A DNA stretch of 64,000 bases, taken from contig NZ_JBQHTK010000004.1 of the NCBI RefSeq assembly GCF_052065755.1, positions 62,001 to 126,000 of the forward strand, read 5' to 3'. Both the position numbers and the translations under genes were made by a program. Source of the DNA: Allocoprococcus sp004560705 (lineage in GTDB: Bacteria; Bacillota; Clostridia; Lachnospirales; Lachnospiraceae). The notes beneath the pieces were generated by a model. It ran no database searches. It was not told where the DNA came from and saw nothing but the letters and a program-made list of their open reading frames with translations. Positions 43,465 to 49,812 of the stretch are shown here, one piece after another (the first letter of the stretch is position 1; every line of letters begins with the position of its first letter).

Positions 43465-43742
43465 ATGAACTTCTTTTTGGAGCAGCATACTATGAGGAGT
43501 ATATGCCATATGATCGTTTGGAGCAGAAAGTGGATTTGCCGGAATATGCTTATCCGATTATTGTACGAAAGGGAACGAATGATTTCGGTAAAAAAGTCAA
43601 ATATTTCTTAAACTACTCCGCTGAAGCAAAGAAGGTGCCATATACTTATGAAGATGGCGTGGAATTGTTATCCGGAAGACGGATTGAAGCACAGGAAATG
43701 CTGGAGATTCCGGCATGGGGTGTTAAGATTATTGAGGGATAG
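43461..43742 (+). pseudogene. GH42 beta-galactosidase remnant, N- and C-terminal ends joined
   Basis: The 93-residue frame starts MNELLFGAAYYEEYMPYDRLEQ, the standard N-terminus of clostridial GH42 beta-galactosidases, and continues directly into VRKGTNDFGKKVKYFLNYSAEAKKVP and EIPAWGVKIIEG, which is the C-terminal beta domain of the same enzymes. Full proteins are roughly 650-700 residues, so about 85 percent, including the TIM barrel and both catalytic Glu, is absent. The junction is in frame near residue 23. It has a ribosome binding site (GGAGG) but cannot be a galactosidase. Confidence 0.8.
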
Positions 43743-43760
43743 CCTCTTCGATATATATAA

Positions 43761-43792
43761 TAGCGTACACGGAATCGATTCCGTGTACGCTA
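43761..43792. terminator. 32-base perfect palindrome, likely bidirectional terminator
   Basis: The arms are perfectly complementary, each 16 bases beginning TAGCGTACACGG, with the centre ATCGAT. AT-rich runs flank both sides. It lies between the + strand galactosidase remnant and the convergent VOC gene, so it fits a shared terminator; a dyad-binding protein site is possible. Confidence 0.65.
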
Positions 43793-43802
43793 ATCTTATA
43801 GT

Positions 43803-44168
43803 CTATTTCTTACGTGGAACGATCTCCAGCCAGTATCCGTCCGGATCGGCGATAAAGTAGATTCCCATGGCAGGATTTTCAAAGCAGATGCAGCCCATTT
43901 CTTCATGCAGTTTATGGGCGGCTTCGTAGTCATCTGTCCGGAAAGCAAGGTGGAATTCACATTCACCGAGATCATACGGCTGTGGATGATCCTGAAGCCA
44001 GGTCAGCTCCAGTTCAAAATCGCTCTCGTCATTTCCAAGATATGCAATGACGAAATCTTCACCGTTCACACGGCGTTTCTCTTTGAGTCCCAGAGCTTTC
44101 TCATAAAAGGCCAGAGATTTGTCCAAATCTGTTACATTGTAATTTTCATGATACATTTGAAATTTCAT
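43803..44168 (-). CDS. VOC/glyoxalase-like metalloenzyme
   Basis: The 121-residue protein has the two beta-alpha-beta-beta-beta modules of the vicinal-oxygen-chelate fold. MYHENYNVTDLDKSLAFYEKALGLKEKRR and FVIAYLGNDESDFELELTW form the first; FHLAFRTDDYEAAHKLHEEMG and GIYFIADPDGYWLEIVPRK form the second. It resembles lactoylglutathione lyase, with likely metal ligands His (3), Glu in ELELT, His in EFHLAF and Glu in WLEIV. As low-GC anaerobes lack glutathione, the true substrate may be another thiol adduct. The start at 44168 follows AGAGGA. Confidence 0.85.
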   Translation of the reverse strand: MKFQMYHENYNVTDLDKSLAFYEKALGLKEKRRVNGEDFVIAYLGNDESDFELELTWLQDHPQPYDLGECEFHLAFRTDDYEAAHKLHEEMGCICFENPAMGIYFIADPDGYWLEIVPRKK

Positions 44169-44228
44169 AAAGGTCCTCTTTTCCGCGCGGATGCGCATGA
44201 TTGATAGTAGAATAAATGGGGATACCGA

Positions 44229-44924
44229 TTATTTGGCATCTGCGGTTTCTGTCAGAATAATCCGGTTCTCATACTGCGGATATTCTGCAAGAAAACGTGT
44301 GATGATCTCAGGCTGTTCCCAATAATGCATGGGATAAATGCGGTCGCAGGATATTTTCTTCAAAAAATATAACATGCCCCGGGCATAATCGTTCTCCTGT
44401 CTTGGATCCAGAACAACGAAAGCTGCAGTCAGTGCCGAGCCGTCAAGATCCTGAGCCAGTGTATCGATCTCTTTCCGGTAGCTTCCGGTCATCTGCCGGT
44501 TGTAGGAGTCGGATTCTTCTTCCCATACCCAGTCGTTCAGATCACCTGCGTGGTAGAAGCATTCTTCCTTGTCGCGAATGAGAAATGCCACTCCTTTATC
44601 CGTAGAAAGAAAGGTTGACAGTGTCTGTCCCTGTGGCAGGCTGTAGGTGCGGCGGGACGAAACAGATAGGAGAGGGATGTCCTTGGGAACCGTTCTCCCT
44701 GAAATGTCACGCGACAAAACGGCATGAATCTGTTCCATTCCCATGTCCTTCAGTAAAGAGAATACGGAAGGATGATAATGATCTGCGTGTTTGTGGCTGG
44801 CCAGTACCAGAATGGGTTTCTGCGGATTCAGCTCCGGGAGTTCTCCCTTAAAATAATCAAACAGATAATAGCAGCTTTCGGTTTCTGCCAGAAAACAACT
44901 GTGGTGAATATAGGTCACTTTCAT
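44229..44924 (-). CDS. MBL-fold metallo-hydrolase
   Basis: The 231-residue protein is a UlaG-like metallo-beta-lactamase-fold enzyme. The N-terminus VTYIHHSCFLAETESCYYLFDYF, the metal motif SHKHADHYHP (HxHxDH form), FYHAGDLNDWVWEE and IYPMHYWEQPE supply the ligands. The start at 44924 lies 7 bases after AAAGGA; an ATG 6 bases earlier is too close to it. No partner in the sequence indicates its substrate; similar proteins act on lactones, phosphodiesters or nucleotides. Confidence 0.85.
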   Translation of the reverse strand: MKVTYIHHSCFLAETESCYYLFDYFKGELPELNPQKPILVLASHKHADHYHPSVFSLLKDMGMEQIHAVLSRDISGRTVPKDIPLLSVSSRRTYSLPQGQTLSTFLSTDKGVAFLIRDKEECFYHAGDLNDWVWEEESDSYNRQMTGSYRKEIDTLAQDLDGSALTAAFVVLDPRQENDYARGMLYFLKKISCDRIYPMHYWEQPEIITRFLAEYPQYENRIILTETADAK

Positions 44925-44969
44925 AAGCATTTCCTTTCTGTCGGATTTTGATCTACCGGTTTATTTATA

Positions 44970-45113
44970 GTAACTGTTCAGAGCCAACCTCGAAAACACT
45001 TCGTGTTTCCTCAGTGTGGCGTATCCGCCAAATAGATTTGTACAAAAAAGTGCTCATGAATGCAAGCATTCAACGCCCTTTTTTGACAAATCTGCTTGGC
45101 TCTGAACAGTTAC
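44970..45113. repeat. MITE-like palindromic element, 144 bases
   Basis: The outer inverted repeats are 18 bases and perfect: GTAACTGTTCAGAGCCAA at 44970-44987, with its complement at 45096-45113. A second pair lies inside (AGATTTGT-ACAAAAAAG at 45034-45050, complement at 45078-45093, one inserted base). Small hairpins nest further in: AAACAC/GTGTTT near 44993-45010 and TGAATGC/GCATTCA at 45057-45072. No ORF is present. It is a non-autonomous repeat or a strongly structured RNA. No clear target-site duplication is seen. It fills the 400-base gap between the MBL-fold gene and the SseB-like gene, together with the promoter at 45154. Confidence 0.75.
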
Positions 45114-45153
45114 ATTTTACAATATTGAGAGGTTTTTTACAAGAAGGTGTACA

Positions 45154-45182
45154 TTGCTATTTCTATGGGGGATTGGTATAAT
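45154..45182 (+). promoter_or_regulatory. Sigma-A promoter for the SseB-like gene
   Basis: TTGCTA at 45154-45159, 17 bases, TATAAT at 45177-45182 with an extended TGG. A 130-base leader follows before the start at 45325. Confidence 0.65.
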
Positions 45183-45324
45183 ACGAAGAGAAACGCTGCC
45201 TCTATATATATAATAGAGGAATCGGGGACATGGACCCGGAAAACAAATAAAGAGAACACTCTGATCGAATGGGCAGGTCAGACAGAAAATAAGAGAGGGC
45301 GAATGCCCGGAAAGGCAGATAATT

Positions 45325-46086
45325 ATGGAAAACAGCAAAGCAAAAGATCAGAAAGTACTTCAGATGGTCCGCAGTCAGAAGGAGATGTATGTGATTTTTT
45401 CGGAATGTACGAAAATGCCGTATGTAGTGTGTGATCCGAAAACATATGACGATGAAATTCTCATCTATTTCAATGTAGACGAATGCAAAAACAAAGTAAG
45501 ACAACTTATGAATGAAAAAATTCCGGTAAAAATCGTTAAAATCGAAAATCGGAGTTTCCTCGAGTTTTATGTCAGCCTTTATCCGATGGGGGTAAATGAG
45601 ATCGTATATGATCTGGGATTGCCGAAAGAGATAAGAATACAGCTGGCGGATCTGGTGACCAGGAAGAACGACGGGAAGATGCCGAACGGACAGGAACGAA
45701 TCGAAAATTCCGAATTTCAACTGACGGCACTTTACTATATGCAGGAGGCGCGGAGACTTCCGCAGGAAAAGGTTCTGGAAAGTGAAGAACTGCGCGAACT
45801 GAGCGAAGAGATGATGGCACATTTCCAGAAAGGAAAGTATTTTGTTGTATCTAAAGAAGGAAAAGAGATGGTGATTCTCAAACAGAAAGATGGAAAAGTA
45901 TTTCAGCCGATCTTTACAGACGTGCAGGAGCTTGGAAAATTCCTGAGTGTACACCGTAAGGAGAAGCTGCAGACCGGAATCGTAGAAGCGGGAAAACTGA
46001 TTGAAATACTGGTGCCGGGAGCCGAGGGCGTAGCGGTGAATCCCTTTGGTGTGAATCTTCAGATGAAAATGCAAAAGAAACAATAA
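45325..46086 (+). CDS. SseB-family-like protein
   Basis: The 253-residue soluble protein has two regions. The first (about 15-125) includes MYVIFSECTKMPYVVCDPKTYDDEILIYF and KIENRSFLEFYVSLYPMGVNEIVYDLGLP. The second (about 160-253) includes YFVVSKEGKEMVILKQKDGKVFQPIFTDVQELGKF and ends VPGAEGVAVNPFGVNLQMKM. The ALNPFG-like end and the xxPIFTD-type strand are SseB-like. In clostridia these proteins are of unknown function. The start follows AGATAATT with a weak site; the long leader may hold further signals. Confidence 0.65.
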   Translation: MENSKAKDQKVLQMVRSQKEMYVIFSECTKMPYVVCDPKTYDDEILIYFNVDECKNKVRQLMNEKIPVKIVKIENRSFLEFYVSLYPMGVNEIVYDLGLPKEIRIQLADLVTRKNDGKMPNGQERIENSEFQLTALYYMQEARRLPQEKVLESEELRELSEEMMAHFQKGKYFVVSKEGKEMVILKQKDGKVFQPIFTDVQELGKFLSVHRKEKLQTGIVEAGKLIEILVPGAEGVAVNPFGVNLQMKMQKKQ

Positions 46087-46208
46087 TGAAAGAAAACGAA
46101 AGTAAAAATAAAAAAATAAAAAATAATCAAAAAAGGACTTATAATTTTCGCAAAAGTATTGTATAATGGATACGATATCAAAATACAACTCAAATGGAGG
46201 GTAAAACA

Positions 46209-46646
46209 ATGAAAATTGCAATCGGCTGTGATCCAAATGCAACAGAGTACAAAACAATCTTAACACCGTTCATCGAAAGTCTCGGACATGAATGTGTAGA
46301 TTTCGGAAGTGATGATCCGATTTATGCAAATACTGCAATCCGTCTGGCTGAGGCTGTAGCTGCAGGGGAGTGTGAACGGGGAATTCTCATCTGCGGGACG
46401 GGTATCGGTGTATGTATCGCTGCAAATAAAGTAAAAGGAGCATATGCAGCACTAGTGAATAATGTATATCAGGCACAGAGAGCCCAGCTTAGTAACAATG
46501 CAAACATCATCACGATGGGCGCACAGGTTACCGGAATTGAACTTGCAAAATGTCTGGTTAAAGAGTACTTAAGTGTATCTTATGATCCGAATTCACGTTC
46601 TGCCCCGAAAGTAGCAAGAATTACAGAGTACGAGAATGAAAAATAA
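46209..46646 (+). CDS. rpiB: RpiB/LacA/LacB-family sugar-phosphate isomerase
   Basis: Interconverts ribose 5-phosphate and ribulose 5-phosphate, or a related aldose/ketose phosphate pair. The 145-residue protein has IAIGCDPNATEYKTIL (usual family start GxDHAG is changed), IRLAEAVAAGECERGILICGTGIGVCIAANKVKGAYAAL with the catalytic Cys, and NNANIITMGAQVTGIELAKCLV. Asp-His of the classical active site reads Asp-Pro here, so a different substrate is possible. ATG 46209 follows GGAGGG at 46196-46201. A TATAAT at 46162-46167 is a possible -10. Confidence 0.8.
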   Translation: MKIAIGCDPNATEYKTILTPFIESLGHECVDFGSDDPIYANTAIRLAEAVAAGECERGILICGTGIGVCIAANKVKGAYAALVNNVYQAQRAQLSNNANIITMGAQVTGIELAKCLVKEYLSVSYDPNSRSAPKVARITEYENEK

Positions 46647-46671
46647 GAAAAATAAGAGATAATAATCAGAG

Positions 46672-46729
46672 AATACCGTCGTAAAAGATAAGCATCGAGC
46701 GAAGCAGAAAACTTTTCCGGCGGTATTTT
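46672..46729 (+). terminator. Terminator after the RpiB-family gene
   Basis: AATACCGTCG and CGGCGGTATT pair over 10 positions (one G-U) around a 36-base loop, then TTTT. It begins 25 bases after the stop codon. Confidence 0.6.
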
Positions 46730-46730
46730 C

Positions 46731-46814
46731 ATTGCCATGCATATGTCAAAGATGTCCAGTGGATCTTTTTTAATTGCCATGCATATGTCAAAAAGGTCCA
46801 GTGGACCTTTTTTA
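46731..46814 (+). repeat. Tandem 42-base direct repeat carrying two terminators
   Basis: Two 42-base units, at 46731-46772 and 46773-46814, both start ATTGCCATGCATATGTCAAA and end in a T-run. Between them only the GAT/AAG triplet and one T/C in the hairpin arms differ. Each unit ends with a hairpin with a GTCC-AGT-GGA centre; in unit 2 the stem is a perfect AAAAAGGTCC/GGACCTTTTT (46790-46812). Confidence 0.85.
46790..46813 (+). terminator. Intrinsic terminator in repeat unit 2
   Basis: Perfect 10-base stem (AAAAAGGTCC/GGACCTTTTT) with a 3-base loop and an all-T 3' side. It stands between the rpiB gene and the protease promoter. Confidence 0.85.
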
Positions 46815-46837
46815 ATTAAAAGTTTACAATCCTGTTA

Positions 46838-46866
46838 TTGAATATCTGGGGCGCAGGTTCTATAAT
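46838..46866 (+). promoter_or_regulatory. Sigma-A promoter for the site-2 protease gene
   Basis: TTGAAT at 46838-46843, 17 bases, TATAAT at 46861-46866. A reading frame that opens at this TTG is therefore not coding here; the true start is 46901. Confidence 0.8.
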
Positions 46867-46900
46867 GTGCATATTAGAGTATAGAAATGGAGATTTTTTT

Positions 46901-47605
46901 ATGTTTTTTAGCGCTTATGGAATGATTGTGAAAGCAATTTATACTTTTTTTCAAACATTGATCTATGTAGTGCCTGCACTCCTGATTGCAATTTCCATGC
47001 ATGAATTCGCACATGGATATATGTCTTATCTTCTTGGGGATCCGACACCGAAGATGGACGGAAGGCTGACACTGAATCCGTTCCGTCATCTGGATGTATG
47101 GGGAACCTTGTGCCTGCTGGTTTTTCATGTCGGATGGGCAAAGCCGATCCGGGTCAATACACGGAATTATAAAAATAAACGAAGAGATATGATTCTGGTG
47201 GCAGCAGCGGGGCCTCTGATGAATTTTATTCTGGCGTTTCTGTTCATGCTGCTTTACGGTCTGATCTACAAATTCGGAACCAGCGGAGTGCTCTTGAATT
47301 ATCTATATGTGTTGAGTTATTATGGGGCACAGCTGAATGTGGGACTTGGGGTATTCAACCTGATTCCGGTGCCGCCGCTTGACGGGGCAAATATTCTGGC
47401 AGAGATCGTGCCTGCGGTTAACAGATTTTACAGCCGTTTCCGGCAATATGGATGGCTGATTCTGCTGCTTCTTCTCGGAACAAGAGTGCTGTATGTTCCG
47501 ATGGAAGCGCTGATGAGTGCGATACTGAGTGTGCTGAAGAATGTGGTATGGTTCATACTGCGGATCGGCGTTGTTGTGGGAAGCGGCGGAGGAACCATTT
47601 TATAG
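46901..47605 (+). CDS. Site-2 protease family (M50) membrane metalloprotease
   Basis: Intramembrane zinc protease of the M50B type. The 234-residue protein has several membrane segments; the zinc motif HEFAH in the first (ISMHEFAHGYMSYLLGDPTPKMDGRLTLNP) and the third ligand in NLIPVPPLDGANIL. It has no PDZ domain, so it is the minimal type (like YwhC), likely working on signal or sporulation peptides. ATG 46901 follows GGAG at 46889-46892. The moxR gene follows after 20 bases. Confidence 0.88.
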   Translation: MFFSAYGMIVKAIYTFFQTLIYVVPALLIAISMHEFAHGYMSYLLGDPTPKMDGRLTLNPFRHLDVWGTLCLLVFHVGWAKPIRVNTRNYKNKRRDMILVAAAGPLMNFILAFLFMLLYGLIYKFGTSGVLLNYLYVLSYYGAQLNVGLGVFNLIPVPPLDGANILAEIVPAVNRFYSRFRQYGWLILLLLLGTRVLYVPMEALMSAILSVLKNVVWFILRIGVVVGSGGGTIL

Positions 47606-47625
47606 TGGACTAAGGGGGAGTGAAG

Positions 47626-48573
47626 ATGGGGGAATTACAGAATCATGCAGTGGAGATCATCCGCGAAGTCAAGAAAGCTGTTGTCGGAAAGGATGATGTG
47701 ATCGAGCAGATCATGACTGCGATCATAGGAGGCGGCCACATTCTGATCGAGGATATGCCGGGGGTCGGGAAAACGACGATGGCACTGGCATTTTCCAAAG
47801 CGATGGGAATTCAGGAAAAGAGAGTACAGTTTACGCCGGATGTGATGCCGGCGGATCTGACCGGTTTTTCCATGTATCAAAAGGAAACCGGAAGATTTGT
47901 TTACCAGCCGGGAGCTGTGATGTGCAATCTTTTTCTGGCGGATGAGATCAACCGTACTTCTCCGAAGACGCAGTCAGCGCTTCTGGAAGTTATGGAGGAA
48001 GGATGTGTGACGGTGGACGGTGTGACGCGAAGCACCGGAAGGCCGTTCGTAGTTATTGCGACCGAGAATCCGGAGGGGTCGGCGGGGACACAGCTTCTGC
48101 CGGAATCGCAGCTGGACCGCTTTATGATCTGTATCCGGATGGGGTATCCGACGGTAGAGGAAGAGGTAGAGATTCTAAAGCGCCGTCAGATGGGCAACCC
48201 GGTGAATGAAGTGCAGAATGTGACGGGAGCGGAGCAGATCCTCTGGATGCAGGAAGAGGCATCTCAGGTGTTTATCCACGATTCCGTGTTTGAATATATC
48301 GCCAATCTTGCAAAGGCAACCAGAGAACATGAGCTTCTGACTGCCGGACTCAGCCCGAGAGGAACAGTGGCACTGGCGGCGATGGGGAGGGCAAGAGCAT
48401 GGCTGAAAGGGAGAAATTATGTTCTGCCGGGAGATATCCAAACGGTATTTGGAAGCGTTGCGCTTCACCGGATCCGCCTGAATACCAAAGCGAAAGTGGG
48501 ACATGCAAGGCCTGAGGAGATCCTGGAGCAGGTCTTAATGCAGGTGAAGGAACCGAATGTAAGGAAGAGATAA
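47626..48573 (+). CDS. MoxR-family AAA+ ATPase
   Basis: Chaperone-like ATPase, usually helping maturation of a von Willebrand or other metal-binding protein. The 315-residue protein has Walker A GVGKTTMALAFSKAMG (IEDMPGVGKTT), VQFTPDVMPADLTGFSM, Walker B FLADEINRTSPKTQSALLEVMEE and sensor motifs (ATENPEGSAGTQLLPESQLDRFM). ATG 47626 follows GGGGGAG. It is the first gene of a moxR-DUF58-transglutaminase set, and about 33 bases from the DUF58 gene. Confidence 0.93.
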   Translation: MGELQNHAVEIIREVKKAVVGKDDVIEQIMTAIIGGGHILIEDMPGVGKTTMALAFSKAMGIQEKRVQFTPDVMPADLTGFSMYQKETGRFVYQPGAVMCNLFLADEINRTSPKTQSALLEVMEEGCVTVDGVTRSTGRPFVVIATENPEGSAGTQLLPESQLDRFMICIRMGYPTVEEEVEILKRRQMGNPVNEVQNVTGAEQILWMQEEASQVFIHDSVFEYIANLAKATREHELLTAGLSPRGTVALAAMGRARAWLKGRNYVLPGDIQTVFGSVALHRIRLNTKAKVGHARPEEILEQVLMQVKEPNVRKR

Positions 48574-48606
48574 TGTTTCGATAAAAGCGGGGAGCATGGG
48601 GAGACT

Positions 48607-49779
48607 ATGATCAAACGTGCATGTATTTATATGGCGGCGGTATTGCTGACATTATATTGTTTTTTCCTGTATGAGGATGAAATCGTGGCGGCCATGCTGG
48701 TGGCCGAATTGATCTATTTTCCGCTGGCGTTCGGGTATCTGATGCTGCAGAAGAGGAAGATCATTGTCGGTCTGGATGACGTTCTGCCAATTGCGGAAAA
48801 GAATCAGGAAATTCCGGTTCGGCTGAGCATGAAAAATGCTTCATCCTGGGCTGTGGCGCGGTATCGAATTGAACTGTCCGTGGAAAATGAATTTACCGGG
48901 GAAGCGTTCCGGCATGAAGTGAGCGGGACGGTGAAGGCGGGGCAGGAAGAGAAGGAAGTACTTCTGCTACGTTCGTCCAGATGTGGAAATCTGATCATCA
49001 GACTGGAAAAGTGCTGGCTCTATGACAGCCTGGGAATATTGAGGGCAGCTTTGCTAAACGGGAGAAGAGCTGCGTTTCGGCGACGCCGGGAGATGGCGGT
49101 ACAGCGGCAGTCGGTGGGAATTCTTCCCGATTGCCATCTGATTCCGGTGGAGGTGACGAGACGCACACGGGAATTTCCCGCGGATGCAGATGAGTACTCG
49201 GAGCGGGAGAGCGGAGACGATCCGTCAGAGACGTATCAGATCCGAGCGTACAGGGAGCAGGATTCGATTCATGATATTCACTGGAAACTGTCGGCAAAAG
49301 CCGATGAGCTTCTGGTCAAGGAACATGGAAGACCGCTTGGCTGTGTGGTCTTGCTCTGGCTGAATCTGGAAAAGAAACCCGGGCAAAGGAGAACGCGCCG
49401 GAACAAAGACTCCAGAAAAGAGAAACGGATCGCCTCTGGGGTTCTGGAGACGGCAGCCTCGATTTCATTCTCCCTGGTGGAAGCAGAGTGTGTGCATATG
49501 GCAGCATGGTATGAGAAGGCCAATCAGAGAATCTGTAAAAAGAGGATCAGTCGGACGGAACATGTTTATGAGCTGATGAACCGTCTGCTTTTTGTGGAGG
49601 AATACGATCATTCGGATGAAGTGGAGGCTTTATATGAGGAAGCCTTCCGCGGGGAACAGTTCAGTACGAAGCTGGAATTGTGTTCAGACGGTACTTTGCT
49701 GGTACATGGGGAGAAAAGGTGTGTTGTTCCGGCAGACGAGGAAAAGATCGCATGGGAAGAGATGTATCTGATTGTATAG
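48607..49779 (+). CDS. DUF58-domain protein
   Basis: Partner of MoxR ATPases. The 390-residue protein has two membrane segments at the N-terminus (about 5-25 and 30-47) and a DUF58 region with the characteristic EYSERESGDDPSETYQIRAYREQDSIHDIHWKLSAKADELLVKEHG. The role in this family is thought to be envelope-linked, with the partner peptidase-like transglutaminase. A GGGGAG precedes the ATG. Followed by the transglutaminase gene after 33 bases. Confidence 0.9.
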   Translation: MIKRACIYMAAVLLTLYCFFLYEDEIVAAMLVAELIYFPLAFGYLMLQKRKIIVGLDDVLPIAEKNQEIPVRLSMKNASSWAVARYRIELSVENEFTGEAFRHEVSGTVKAGQEEKEVLLLRSSRCGNLIIRLEKCWLYDSLGILRAALLNGRRAAFRRRREMAVQRQSVGILPDCHLIPVEVTRRTREFPADADEYSERESGDDPSETYQIRAYREQDSIHDIHWKLSAKADELLVKEHGRPLGCVVLLWLNLEKKPGQRRTRRNKDSRKEKRIASGVLETAASISFSLVEAECVHMAAWYEKANQRICKKRISRTEHVYELMNRLLFVEEYDHSDEVEALYEEAFRGEQFSTKLELCSDGTLLVHGEKRCVVPADEEKIAWEEMYLIV

Positions 49780-49812
49780 TTCCGGTTCAAGGGGAGAAGA
49801 TGAGGGGCCAAG

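Noticed and set aside
44931..45153. Insertion sequence with a transposase
   Set aside because: The inverted repeats enclose only 108 bases without an ORF, so no transposase can be encoded.
45202..46266. 354-codon open frame on the - strand over the SseB-like gene and rpiB start
   Set aside because: Phe/Leu/His-rich shadow of two + strand genes; both of those have better start signals and motifs.
46731..46814. Possible CRISPR repeats
   Set aside because: Only two units directly abutting with no spacers; each contains a terminator hairpin.
46838..46900. N-terminal extension of the site-2 protease from the TTG at 46838
   Set aside because: The TTG is the -35 hexamer of a consensus promoter and the extension has no family features.
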